This document shows, piece by piece, positions 9,375 to 17,696 of a DNA stretch of 64,000 nucleotides. A program made the translations under genes and the position numbers. The notes beneath the pieces are model-generated. The model did not search any database, was not told the DNA's origin, and worked only from the letters and a program-made list of their open reading frames with translations. Position 1 is the first letter of the stretch. Each line of letters begins with the position of its first letter. Origin of the DNA: G963663735 sp963663735 (lineage in GTDB: Bacteria > Acidobacteriota > UBA6911 > RPQK01 > JAPXNP01). The stretch spans positions 1,736,001 to 1,800,000 of the forward strand of contig CAXXHN010000001.1 in NCBI GenBank assembly GCA_963663735.2, given 5' to 3'.

Positions 9375-11843
9375 ATGTTCGTACCGATTATTTATAACGC
9401 CGCTCTTCTGGTCCTGTTGGTTATAGTACTTGATTTATTTTCAGGTGAACGGTTGAGCAGGATTCTTGCTAACCGGGTAATTGTGGGGCTGATGCTGGGA
9501 ATTATCGGAATCTCAGTTATGCTCAATCCATGGAAGGCTGTGGAAGGAGTTGTTTTTGACACCCGATCGGTACTTCTTTCGATTACCGGACTATTTTTTG
9601 GGCTGGTCCCGGCGGCTATTGCTGCCTGTTTAACCTCTGTCTACCGGATTTATGGAGGTGGGGCAGGCGTTTTTATGGGTGTCGGTGTCATTATCAGTTC
9701 CACTGCCATCGGCATAATCTGGAGGAGGCGCCGCAGCGGTCATATTGACGAAATAAGTGCCCTGGAACTCATGACTTTCGGACTGCTGGTCCATGCCTGC
9801 ATGCTGCTGCTTGCCGCCCTCACTTTGCCGATGGAAGTCAGTGTAAGGGTTATTTCCGTAATAACCTTGCCCGTCCTTACTGTCTATCCAATGGTCACGA
9901 TGGCAATAGGGTACCTGCTGATCAGGAGCTTGAAAAGAAGACAAATCAACAGGATCCTTCGGGAAAGCGAGGAGAAATACCGGCTGCTGGCGGATAATAC
10001 AATCGATGTCATCTCGATTTTGGATCTTGACATAAGAATTCTTTATCTGAATCCTGCCATTGACAATTTGCTGGGTTACTCCGCGGAAGAAGTAATCGGC
10101 CGGGGATTATGGGAATTTTGTGACGAAGCTAATTCTGAAATTATCAAGAGCAGGATTGAATCGGCTCTGGCTGGTTTTCCAGAGATGGGAGAAGTCCAGT
10201 TTGAAGCTGTTATGCTGGGGAAAGACGGGAGAGAGATTAATGTCGAGATTACCAGCAGAGTCGTACCGGATGATCAGGGCAATCCTTGCTCCCTGCATGG
10301 CGTTACCCGAAATATTACGGAGCGCAAGAGAGTTGAAACCGAGAGAGAGAGGCTCAGGCTGGCAATAGAACATTCAGTTGAAGCTGTAATGATCACGGAT
10401 ACTGAAGGCACTATAGTATATGTCAATCCTGCGTTTGAGAAGACATCTGGTTATTCCAGGGAAGAGGCGATAGGCCGAAAAACCAGTATCCTGGAGAGTG
10501 GGCAGCACGATCAGGCTTTTTACGATGAAATGTGGGAGGACCTTAGAAGCGGAAAGACATGGACAGGAAAGTTCATAAACCGAAAGAAAAACGGGGAGCT
10601 TTTTACCGAAGAAACATCCATTTCGCCTGTTTTTGATTCATATGGGAAAATAATTAATTTTGTGGCTGCGAAGCGAGATATAACCTATGAAATTGAGCTG
10701 GAACAACAGTTGTGGCAATCTCAGAAAATGGAGGCGATAGGTCAGCTGGCGGGGGGAATAGCTCATGATTTTAATAATATTTTACAGGCTATGATGGGCT
10801 ATTGTGAGCTTTTGAAAGACAGCGTGGATGAGAATGGTGAGCAGTATGATTATGTACAGGAACTTCAGAAAGGAACAGAAAGAGCGGCAGCCCTCACCAA
10901 GCAGCTTCTGGCTTTCAGCAGGCGCCAGGTAATCCAAACCAATGATGTGGACCTGAATGAGATTATCCGGAACCTAATGAAAATGATCGGGCGGACTATA
11001 GGGGAACATATTGAACTGGTTCACAGGCTGTGTGATGGAAAATTATTTATCCACGCGGATTCGGGAAATATCGAGCAGGTGATAATGAACCTCTGTGTGA
11101 ATGCCAGGGATGCCATGCCCCGGGGTGGGAAGCTGGTTATCGAAACAGAGCGAGCTTTTTTTGATGAGAGTTACTGCAAGAGCCATCCTGGGGTGGAAAA
11201 AGGATATTATGGGTTAATCACGGTCAGTGATACTGGATGCGGCATTGACAGTCTGATTCGAAACCGGATATTCGATCCTTTCTTTACGACAAAGGAGATA
11301 GGCAGAGGTACTGGACTAGGACTGGCCACAGCCTATGGGATTGTCAAACAGCATAAGGGAACGATCCAGGTTGAAAGTGAAAAAGGTTTTGGTTCAACCT
11401 TTACGGTCAGCCTTCCGCTGGTAGAGGCGGAGGCGCATGAAGAAATCATAGAGCGTGCTTTAAAACCTAAGGGCGGAAAAGAAACTGTCCTGTTGGCCGA
11501 GGATGATTTTGAAGTCAGAAAAATGGCCAGGCTGATCCTGGAGAATGCCGGTTACCGGGTAATTGGAGCATCTGACGGAGAAAAAGCAATTGCCTTGCTC
11601 CAGGAGAATCTGGATCAGATAAAAATTGCGGTGATTGATGTGGTTATGCCGAAGAAAAGTGGTAAGGAAGTGCTGGATTTTTATCACAAGGTCAAACCTG
11701 AGGGCAAGGTGCTCCTGGTCAGCGGATACAGCGCTGGTGTCATGGATGTCAGTAATATGAAGGCGGACCAGGCAGTGTTTATTTCAAAACCATTCCTGCC
11801 CGGTACTTTTCTCCGCGCCGTTCGTAATTTGCTGGACAGTTGA
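9375..11843 (+). CDS. Membrane hybrid histidine kinase: 5TM-PAS-PAS-HisKA-HATPase-REC
   Basis: An 822-residue kinase. The N-terminal ~190 residues are the same type of multi-helix membrane sensor as in the second kinase (MFVPIIYNAALLVLLVIV). Two PAS domains follow (about residues 200-440), then HisKA of the GGIAHDFNNIL class with H464, HATPase (DTGCGI, GRGTGLGLA) and a single C-terminal receiver with D755 (VIDVVMPKKSG). This HisKA class is different from that of the two upstream kinases, so only the sensor half is shared. The longest open frame starts at 9198, inside the response-regulator gene. The start at 9375 avoids that 125-nt overlap and matches the sensor boundary. Confidence 0.9.
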   Translation: MFVPIIYNAALLVLLVIVLDLFSGERLSRILANRVIVGLMLGIIGISVMLNPWKAVEGVVFDTRSVLLSITGLFFGLVPAAIAACLTSVYRIYGGGAGVFMGVGVIISSTAIGIIWRRRRSGHIDEISALELMTFGLLVHACMLLLAALTLPMEVSVRVISVITLPVLTVYPMVTMAIGYLLIRSLKRRQINRILRESEEKYRLLADNTIDVISILDLDIRILYLNPAIDNLLGYSAEEVIGRGLWEFCDEANSEIIKSRIESALAGFPEMGEVQFEAVMLGKDGREINVEITSRVVPDDQGNPCSLHGVTRNITERKRVETERERLRLAIEHSVEAVMITDTEGTIVYVNPAFEKTSGYSREEAIGRKTSILESGQHDQAFYDEMWEDLRSGKTWTGKFINRKKNGELFTEETSISPVFDSYGKIINFVAAKRDITYEIELEQQLWQSQKMEAIGQLAGGIAHDFNNILQAMMGYCELLKDSVDENGEQYDYVQELQKGTERAAALTKQLLAFSRRQVIQTNDVDLNEIIRNLMKMIGRTIGEHIELVHRLCDGKLFIHADSGNIEQVIMNLCVNARDAMPRGGKLVIETERAFFDESYCKSHPGVEKGYYGLITVSDTGCGIDSLIRNRIFDPFFTTKEIGRGTGLGLATAYGIVKQHKGTIQVESEKGFGSTFTVSLPLVEAEAHEEIIERALKPKGGKETVLLAEDDFEVRKMARLILENAGYRVIGASDGEKAIALLQENLDQIKIAVIDVVMPKKSGKEVLDFYHKVKPEGKVLLVSGYSAGVMDVSNMKADQAVFISKPFLPGTFLRAVRNLLDS

Positions 11844-11996
11844 TGTCCTGCCGCCGGAGGAATCGGGGCCCTTGAGATGCCTCATTTCCAGGCCGATCTT
11901 AGGCTGAAGCCTATCTTTATCTTAATAAGATGTATCATAGAGCAAGAAGTAATAATAAATACCCGAAGTCCACGGAATTCAATCTGGATATGGATA

Positions 11997-13379
11997 ATGA
12001 CCAAAGCAAAAGCAGGCGCAGAACCTGTAACCAGTCAGACCGAAACCATACTTGAGAGCATATCAGATGGTGTTTTTACTGTAGATTCCGATTGGATCAT
12101 TACGTCTTTCAACCGGGCGGCGGAAGAGATCACCGGAGTATCCCGGAAGGAAGCAATAGGTCAGCTCTGTTCTGAGGTTTTCAGATCCAGCATGTGCGGA
12201 GCAGAGTGCGCTCTCAGGGAGACACTCAAAACGGGAAAGCCGGTTATTGGAAGATCTGGATACATCATTGATGGGGCAGGTGAGCGTATTCCCATCAGCA
12301 TTTCAACCGCGGTTTTAAAAGATGCCCGGGGCAGGGTAATAGGAGGTGCAGAAACCTTCAGGGACTTGAGCGAGGTTGAAGAGTTGCGGCGCGAACTGGA
12401 GGGAAAGGCCCGGGTGGGCGACCTGGTCAGTCGAAGCCCTCTCATGCAAAGATTATTTGAAGTCCTGCCCGCCATTGCGGCTAGTCCCAGTACCGTATTG
12501 ATCCTCGGTGAAACAGGTACTGGTAAAGAATTGGTTGCCCATACCATACATAGTCTAAGCCCGCAGCGGAAAGGGCCTTTTATTGCCGTCAACTGCGGAG
12601 CCCTGCCAGACACACTGCTGGAGTCAGAATTATTCGGGCACACCGCCGGTGCTTTCACAGGTGCCACAAAATATAAACCAGGACGCTTTTCCCTGGCCCG
12701 AGGAGGCACGATTTTTCTTGACGAAATCGGGGATGTGAGCCCGGCCCTGCAGGTACGTTTGCTTCGGGTGCTGCAGGAGCGGACCTTTGAGCCCCTGGGG
12801 TCAGTTAAATCAGAAAACACTGATGCCAGGATTATAGTCGCAACCAACAAAGACCTTTCAGCCCTGACCCGAAAGGGTGATTTCAGGGAAGATCTTTATT
12901 ACCGCATCAATGTTGTCAGGGTGGAACTTCCACCCCTTCGCAAGCGGAAAGAGGATATTCCGCTCCTGGCTGATCAGTTTATACAGAGTTTTAACCGGTT
13001 GCAGAACCGGTTAGTACAGGGAATCACTCCCGAAGCACTGTCCCTGCTAATGGCACATGACTGGCCAGGTAATGTGCGTGAACTGGAAAATGCTGTTGAA
13101 AGGGCTTTCATTACCTGCAACCAGGGCCGCATAGACATAAAAAACCTTCCCGAAGAACTTACCGCTCACAGAAGGAGCCTGGCAGGTGAGTCTGATATGA
13201 AATCAGCCCATGATCTCCTGGATGCCCAGTCTATCATGGTGGCCCTGGAGCGAAACCGGTTCAACCGTACCGCCGCAGCCAGGGATCTGGGTATCCACAA
13301 AACCACACTTTTTCGTAAAGTGAAAAAGCTGCACCTTAGCCTTCCTTTTAAAGACGGCCGATCTTCCTTTTTAGAGTAG
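11997..13379 (+). CDS. Sigma-54-dependent activator: PAS-AAA+-Fis HTH
   Basis: A bacterial enhancer-binding protein. A PAS domain (ILESISDGVFTVDSDW, about residues 17-130) is followed by the AAA+ domain with Walker A (GETGTGKE, residues 171-178), the sigma-54 contact motif GAFTGA (218-223), Walker B (GTIFLDEIG) and the arginine-finger region (FREDLYYRINVV). The C terminus is a Fis-type helix-turn-helix (NRTAAARDLGIHKTTLFRKVKKL). A longer start at 11877 would add a poorly structured 40 residues. It lies immediately upstream of a sigma-54 promoter that drives the NifX/MinD/Mrp operon, just as the ORP operons of Desulfovibrio have a cognate sigma-54 activator. It is inferred to regulate that operon. 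The PAS region has several Cys residues (CSEVFRSSMCGAECAL), a possible redox or metal signal. Confidence 0.93.
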   Translation: MTKAKAGAEPVTSQTETILESISDGVFTVDSDWIITSFNRAAEEITGVSRKEAIGQLCSEVFRSSMCGAECALRETLKTGKPVIGRSGYIIDGAGERIPISISTAVLKDARGRVIGGAETFRDLSEVEELRRELEGKARVGDLVSRSPLMQRLFEVLPAIAASPSTVLILGETGTGKELVAHTIHSLSPQRKGPFIAVNCGALPDTLLESELFGHTAGAFTGATKYKPGRFSLARGGTIFLDEIGDVSPALQVRLLRVLQERTFEPLGSVKSENTDARIIVATNKDLSALTRKGDFREDLYYRINVVRVELPPLRKRKEDIPLLADQFIQSFNRLQNRLVQGITPEALSLLMAHDWPGNVRELENAVERAFITCNQGRIDIKNLPEELTAHRRSLAGESDMKSAHDLLDAQSIMVALERNRFNRTAAARDLGIHKTTLFRKVKKLHLSLPFKDGRSSFLE

Positions 13380-13406
13380 CAATAATGCACTTAATTTTTT
13401 TATTAA

Positions 13407-13422
13407 GTAGCGTTAACGCAAC
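13407..13422. promoter_or_regulatory. Candidate enhancer (upstream activator) palindrome
   Basis: GTAGCGTTAACGCAAC is an imperfect 16-bp palindrome around the perfect core GCGTTAACGC (13410-13419). It lies about 90 bases upstream of the -24 element and just behind the activator gene, the usual place for an enhancer-binding-protein site. A second, AT-rich inverted repeat, CTTAAT (13390-13395) with ATTAAG (13402-13407), sits beside it and could be the weak end of the activator transcript. Confidence 0.5.
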
Positions 13423-13509
13423 GATTAAGGATGACATGCCTGTCTTTCCATGATATAAAATCACTATATATCAATATGTTGCTGGTAATGACTTCCGGGA
13501 ATGATTCTC

Positions 13510-13526
13510 TGGCATGCTAAGTGCTT
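13510..13526 (+). promoter_or_regulatory. Sigma-54 (-24/-12) promoter
   Basis: The bases TGGCATGCTAAGTGCTT hold GG at 13511-13512 and GC at 13523-13524. The spacing is exactly the diagnostic GG-N10-GC, and there is a close fit to TGGCAC-N5-TTGC. Transcription would begin near 13535, just before the AAGGA ribosome site (13538-13542) of the first operon gene. This promoter lies inside the naive longest frame starting at 13501, which shows that frame's first 16 codons are not translated. Confidence 0.75.
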
Positions 13527-13548
13527 CTATACCGGTGTAAGGAAAAAA

Positions 13549-14196
13549 ATGGGGTTCTTAATGAAAAAAGCAGCATTTTCATACTCCGGTAAGCGCATTG
13601 CTCCGGTTTTTGATGTAGCAGGGCAGATATGCCTGGTGGAAACAGGATCAAAACGGGAAATTGTCAGCAAGGAATTAGAACAGATTACAGATATCCTGTC
13701 TGTGCAAAAGGCTCTGCGGCTGGTTGAGTTCGGTGTTGAAACCCTGGTATGCGGCGCGATATCGAGGCCGCTGCATGAAACAGTTGTTGCCTATGGAATC
13801 CATGTCATACCTTTTGTAGCCGGAGACCTGAGCGAAGTTATCCAGGCCTGGATAATGGGTGGACTAGGCAGTGACTTTTTTACCATGCCAGGCTGCTTTG
13901 GAAGAGGCCGTGGAAGGTACAGGGACATAAATGGAATTAACCAGGAGGTTGACGAGATGAATGGAAAAGGGCGTGGTGGAATGGGCCAGGGTAATGGTCC
14001 CGGCCGGGATTCCCGCATGGGAAAAGGCCAGGGGAGAGGGCAGGGCCTCGGAAGAATGGGCGGCCCCAGTGCTGCCGGAACCGGCGGAGCATGTATCTGC
14101 CCCAAGTGTGGACACAGCGAGCCTCATGAGCGGGGACTGCCGTGTGCGGACAGGAAGTGCCCGAAGTGCGGGAGCATGATGATCAGGGAGAACTAG
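13549..14196 (+). CDS. NifX/dinitrogenase-cofactor-domain protein with Gly-rich linker and zinc ribbon
   Basis: The N-terminal ~110 residues (MKKAAFSYSGKRIAPVFDVAGQICLVE; VETLVCGAISRPLHE) are a NifX/NifB-type Fe-Mo cofactor-binding domain, the fold of the Desulfovibrio orange protein ORP. A glycine/arginine/methionine-rich linker follows (residues ~120-180), ending in a four-Cys zinc-ribbon or rubredoxin-like tail (CPKCGHSEPH, then CPKCGSMM). It is the first gene after the sigma-54 promoter. AAGGA lies 6 nt before the ATG at 13549; ATG 13561 is the alternative. The role is inferred: binding or carrying a metal-sulfur cluster for the MinD/Mrp ATPases downstream. The three-part layout is longer than an ordinary NifX-like protein of about 110-120 residues. 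Confidence 0.85.
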   Translation: MGFLMKKAAFSYSGKRIAPVFDVAGQICLVETGSKREIVSKELEQITDILSVQKALRLVEFGVETLVCGAISRPLHETVVAYGIHVIPFVAGDLSEVIQAWIMGGLGSDFFTMPGCFGRGRGRYRDINGINQEVDEMNGKGRGGMGQGNGPGRDSRMGKGQGRGQGLGRMGGPSAAGTGGACICPKCGHSEPHERGLPCADRKCPKCGSMMIREN

Positions 14197-14275
14197 GTAA
14201 ACATAAGCCGCTTTTATCAGGAGCTGTTTCAGCCAGGAAGAGATAAACGCGGAATAAACATAAGGAGAAAAAATT

Positions 14276-14635
14276 ATGCCAGGAGGAAATGGAACAGGGC
14301 CGAATGGAATGGGTTCAATGACAGGTAGAGGTGCGGGTTACTGCGCCGGTAACGGAATGCCCGGAAGTATGAATCCGGTAATTGGACGAGGCAGCGGATT
14401 TGGCGCCGGGCGGCGCGGGGCTTTTGGAGGCGGGCGAGGACGAGGATTTGGTTTCAATGCCGCTGGGCTGGCTGGACGAATGTCTTATGGCGGTTCTGCC
14501 GCAGTTTCATATCATAATCCGGATCCTGAATCTGTGCGGCAATCGCTGGAAAACCGGGCAGAGGTTCTCTTTTCAGAACTGGAACAGATTAAGAAACGCC
14601 TCAGCGAAATGAAAACCGAAACAAGCAAGGAATAA
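14276..14635 (+). CDS. DUF5320-family Gly-rich protein
   Basis: A 119-residue protein. Its N terminus (MPGGNGTGPNGMGSMTGRG) is the hallmark of DUF5320. A Gly/Arg/Phe-rich middle follows, then a C-terminal amphipathic helix likely to form a coiled coil (about residues 82-116). These proteins are very often encoded beside NifX-like and MinD-like proteins in anaerobes, and their function is unknown. AAGGAG lies just upstream. The Gly-rich part resembles the linker of the preceding gene product, which suggests the two share a partner or an origin. Confidence 0.85.
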   Translation: MPGGNGTGPNGMGSMTGRGAGYCAGNGMPGSMNPVIGRGSGFGAGRRGAFGGGRGRGFGFNAAGLAGRMSYGGSAAVSYHNPDPESVRQSLENRAEVLFSELEQIKKRLSEMKTETSKE

Positions 14636-14794
14636 CCACACCAGGAATCACATTTATGCGCGGCCGGGCTGGAACAGGTCCGGCTGCAGGAATGCAGGAC
14701 GCCTGTTTGATAATAGTGATATATACAGAAGCAGTAGTCTTGCAGGGTCAAACGGCGATGATTTATTGGTGTAACTTTGAATAAGGAGAGGCGC

Positions 14795-15157
14795 GTGAAG
14801 ATAGCTTTTACAACATCAGGAAATGATTTAAATGGCCCGCTGGACACCCGTTTCGGCAGGGCCCCTAAATTTCTTATATATGACCTGGAGGCAGAAACAA
14901 TCCAGGTCCTGGACAATCTGCAGAACCTTAACGCGGCCCAGGGGGCTGGGATTCAGTCCGCTGAAACAGTTGTCAGGTCCGGGGCCGAATGCCTTGTGAC
15001 CGGTCATTGCGGACCAAAGGCCTTTCGAGTACTCACAGCTGCCAAAATTAAGGTTTATAACACTGAAGCTTCTACCGTTGCCGAAGGCCTGGAACTGTAT
15101 CGACAGGGTAAGCTCACTGAAGCCGGCTTCGCGGATGTGGAAGGCCATTGGGCATGA
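14795..15157 (+). CDS. NifX/NifB-family metal-sulfur cluster-binding protein (ORP-like)
   Basis: A 120-residue single-domain protein (MKIAFTTSGNDLNGPLDTRFGRAPKFLIYD; CLVTGHCGPKAFRVL). It is the standard small NifX/ORP type and belongs to the family that includes the Mo-Cu-S orange protein and NafY/NifX. The start is the GTG at 14795, with AGGAG 6 nt upstream. A TTG at 14777 extends the frame but lies before that ribosome site. It overlaps the next gene by the ATGA at 15154, so translation is probably coupled. It is likely a cluster carrier working with the MinD and Mrp ATPases of the operon. Confidence 0.9.
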   Translation: MKIAFTTSGNDLNGPLDTRFGRAPKFLIYDLEAETIQVLDNLQNLNAAQGAGIQSAETVVRSGAECLVTGHCGPKAFRVLTAAKIKVYNTEASTVAEGLELYRQGKLTEAGFADVEGHWA

Positions 15158-15651
15158 GCGGCGGCGCAGGGATTTTCTTCCGACCAATAGGGATAGTCCG
15201 AAGCGAACATGTTTTACCGGACGAAACACCGATCCAGCCGATTTTTGCCCGGGGCTGCAAGGGTTCTGTCCACATTTTTCCCGAGTTTGAGGAAGGCCTG
15301 CAGGATATCGAAGGATTTTCTCACATATACCTGATCTGCCATCTGCATCAGGCGGAAGCCGCCAGAATGTTATTGCGACCTTTTATGCAGGATAGCGTGA
15401 GGGGGGTTTTTGCGACCAGATCACCACGACGCCCTAATCCAATAGGCCTGAGTATCGTTGAGCTGGTAAGCCGTGAGGGGAATGTCCTGAACATTAACAA
15501 CACAGATCTCCTTGACGGCACACCTCTTCTCGACATAAAGCCCTATTCTTCCAGGTTTGACTGCCTGGAGACTTCGCGCAATGGATGGATGGATGAAGTG
15601 GATGAGGTGACCGCCAGCGATCGAGGGAGAAGGGGGTATAGAAAACCGTGA
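15154..15651 (+). CDS. tsaA: TrmO/TsaA-family tRNA methyltransferase
   Basis: A 165-residue member of the YaeB/TrmO family, whose E. coli member methylates t6A37 in threonine tRNA using S-adenosylmethionine. Visible marks are FRPIGIVRSEHV at the N terminus, the central DIEGFSHIYLICHLHQ, FATRSPRRPNPIGLSIVEL, and DLLDGTPLLDIKPYSSRFD near the end. The start ATG overlaps the upstream stop (ATGA). Family members in anaerobic iron-sulfur and corrinoid operons are common, and their substrate there is not known. A role other than tRNA modification is possible. Confidence 0.88.
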   Translation: MSGGAGIFFRPIGIVRSEHVLPDETPIQPIFARGCKGSVHIFPEFEEGLQDIEGFSHIYLICHLHQAEAARMLLRPFMQDSVRGVFATRSPRRPNPIGLSIVELVSREGNVLNINNTDLLDGTPLLDIKPYSSRFDCLETSRNGWMDEVDEVTASDRGRRGYRKP

Positions 15652-15748
15652 GGTGTGTTCGCGAACCAGAGTCAAAGCAGCCGTCGAGGCAGTATTCACC
15701 TCCGCGGTAGGAGTTTGGTGAGAAATGCGGGTTAAGGAGGCTTTTTCA

Positions 15749-15805
15749 ATGCCGTTATATTGCATGGATAATTTTTTTGCTTCAAGGGAAGGAGAGGGCA
15801 CATGA
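15749..15805 (+). CDS. Possible 18-residue leader peptide
   Basis: A small frame (MPLYCMDNFFASREGEGT) with a strong AAGGAGG ribosome site 8 nt before its ATG. Its TGA stop overlaps the ATG of the following MinD-type gene (ATGA at 15802-15805). The arrangement suggests translational coupling or a leader peptide. No family is recognised and it could be chance. Confidence 0.35.
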   Translation: MPLYCMDNFFASREGEGT

Positions 15806-16713
15806 TTCTGGCAATTGCTTCAGGTAAAGGGGGTACCGGCAAAACTACGGTATCAGTTAATCTGGCCAGGGTAATGGACTCTGAGGTGCTTCTCCTGGAC
15901 TGTGACGTGGAAGAACCCAACGGCCATCTTTTTTTACCGGGCTCCGCGGTTAGCGAGGAAGTTGTTAATATTCCGGTCCCCCTTGTAGATGAATCACTAT
16001 GTGACGGCTGCGGGAAGTGCGGACAGTTTTGTGAATACAACGCCATAGTCTCCTACGGCTCCGTTCCCATAATTTTCCCTGAAATGTGCCACGGCTGCGG
16101 GGGCTGCAGACTGGTTTGTCCAAGGAAGGCTATAAGTGAAACCGATAAACGCATAGGCGTTGTTGAAACCATCCAGTCGGGTCAGGTAACCCTGGTCCAG
16201 GGGAGGCTCGATATTGGCGTTGCCATGGCTCCGCCCCTAATCCGGGCTGTCAGGAGTCATTTACCTGGATCCGGCACAGTGATTCTGGATGCCCCTCCGG
16301 GAACGTCCTGCCCGGTAATCGCGGCTATCCGTGATGCTGACCTTGTAATCCTGGTGACAGAACCTACACCATTCGGGCTCCATGATTTGAAGCTGTCAGT
16401 GGACCTGGTCCGGGAACTGGGCCTCCCCCTGGGGGTAGTGGTTAACAGGTATGGATCGGGAGATGACCGGGTTCATGATTACTGCAGGGAGGCGGGTATC
16501 CCGATCCTGGTTGAGATTCCGGACGACCGGAAGATTGCCGAAGCCTATTCCAGGGGCCACCTCATAGTGGACGCGCTCCCGGAGTACAGTGGACTTTTTC
16601 GAACCCTCCTGGAAAAAACGGAGGGTATCGTTGCCGGGGAAATTACCGCCGCAGAGGCCGGTATTGACAATTCAGCCTGCCAGGGTCGAGTCGGCCGGGG
16701 AGGACACTCATGA
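15802..16713 (+). CDS. MinD-superfamily P-loop ATPase with inserted 2[4Fe-4S] ferredoxin domain
   Basis: A 303-residue ATPase. The deviant Walker A (SGKGGTGKTT, residues ~7-16) is followed by a switch segment (LLLDCDVEEPNGHLF). An inserted ferredoxin domain has two Cys clusters (CDGCGKCGQFC and CHGCGGCRLVC). Then come the switch II region (VILDAPPGTSCPV) and the guanine-side loop (VVNRYGSG). This layout matches the paired MinD-type ATPases encoded in Desulfovibrio ORP operons (DVU2103/DVU2104 type). It is probably an ATP-driven carrier or electron donor for metal-sulfur clusters. GGAGAG precedes the ATG, and the gene overlaps the next by ATGA at 16710. Confidence 0.92.
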   Translation: MILAIASGKGGTGKTTVSVNLARVMDSEVLLLDCDVEEPNGHLFLPGSAVSEEVVNIPVPLVDESLCDGCGKCGQFCEYNAIVSYGSVPIIFPEMCHGCGGCRLVCPRKAISETDKRIGVVETIQSGQVTLVQGRLDIGVAMAPPLIRAVRSHLPGSGTVILDAPPGTSCPVIAAIRDADLVILVTEPTPFGLHDLKLSVDLVRELGLPLGVVVNRYGSGDDRVHDYCREAGIPILVEIPDDRKIAEAYSRGHLIVDALPEYSGLFRTLLEKTEGIVAGEITAAEAGIDNSACQGRVGRGGHS

Positions 16714-17696
16714 TGAATCATGCCTACATGCATCTGTATGGACCGGTTCCATCCAGGAGGCTCGGATCCTCACTGGGAGTTGATATAGTTCCGCCGAAGA
16801 TCTGTTCCTATGACTGCGTATACTGCCAGCTGGGACGCACTACCCTCAAGACCATTAAAAGGGAGCAGTATGTTCCTGTAGACGATGTCCTGCATGAAGT
16901 AGAGAGAAAACTTGCTGAAAAGCAGAAACCCCGGTACATCAGCCTTGCCGGTTCAGGAGAGCCTACCCTGAATTCAGGGATAGGATACCTGATAAAGGGA
17001 ATCAAGTCCCTGACTGACATCCCGGTTACTGTGCTTACCAACGGATCCCTTTTATGGATGGATGAAGTAAAAGAAGATTTGATGGAAGCTGACATAGTGC
17101 TTCCTTCCCTGGATGCCGGGAACACCATGCAGTTTTTGCACGTCAACCGCCCCCACCCAGGGCTGCCGTATGGAAAGATGGTTGACGGAATTGCTGATTT
17201 CACAAGGGATTTTTCGGGGGAGGTATGGTTGGAGGTGCTTTTGATGGGAGGCATAACTGATACTGAGCTGGAAGTCCTGAAGATCGTTGCCCAAACAGGA
17301 AAAATCAAACCTGGACGGATTCAGCTGAATACTGTATGCCGCCCTCCCGCGGAGTCATTTGCCCGGGCTGTTCCTCCGGATTCAATGCTGAGCTTGAAAG
17401 AGCTGTTTCCGGGAGTGGTTGACATTATCAGCAGCGAAGAGGCCGGGGATACTTCCCGTGCGGCCCTGCTTGAAGCCAGGGAAGGGGATATCCTGGCTTT
17501 GATAAGCAGGAGGCCCTGCACAGCCGGGGATGTTGCCAGTGGACTGGGTATTCATCTTGCGGAATCAATTAAACACCTGCAGGCGCTCACCCTTTCCGGC
17601 CGGGTCGTAGCCGAAGTAACTGGGGGCCTTAATTATTACCGCCTGGCAGACAGGGAAAAGGGTGTGTCACCTTCAGGAAAGGACGAATCAAGATGA
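16710..17696 (+). CDS. Radical SAM protein
   Basis: A 328-residue radical-SAM enzyme with the cluster motif CSYDCVYC (C-x3-C-x2-C) at residues ~30-37, the strand SLAGSGEPTLN (SAM binding) and TVLTNGSLLW. It belongs to the COG0731-type group related in sequence to wyosine-forming enzymes; here it sits among cluster-assembly proteins. The C-terminal ~70 residues (DILALISRRPCTAGDVASGLGIHLAESIKHLQAL) look like a winged-helix module. It overlaps both neighbours by ATGA, so it is tightly coupled to the two MinD-type ATPases. The substrate is unknown, and the context suggests modification or assembly of a cluster protein. Confidence 0.9.
   Translation: MMNHAYMHLYGPVPSRRLGSSLGVDIVPPKICSYDCVYCQLGRTTLKTIKREQYVPVDDVLHEVERKLAEKQKPRYISLAGSGEPTLNSGIGYLIKGIKSLTDIPVTVLTNGSLLWMDEVKEDLMEADIVLPSLDAGNTMQFLHVNRPHPGLPYGKMVDGIADFTRDFSGEVWLEVLLMGGITDTELEVLKIVAQTGKIKPGRIQLNTVCRPPAESFARAVPPDSMLSLKELFPGVVDIISSEEAGDTSRAALLEAREGDILALISRRPCTAGDVASGLGIHLAESIKHLQALTLSGRVVAEVTGGLNYYRLADREKGVSPSGKDESR

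Noticed and set aside
14671..14684. Second sigma-54 promoter before the gene at 14795
   Set aside because: GG-N10-GC is present, but the other consensus bases do not fit and the region can form a GC-rich hairpin.
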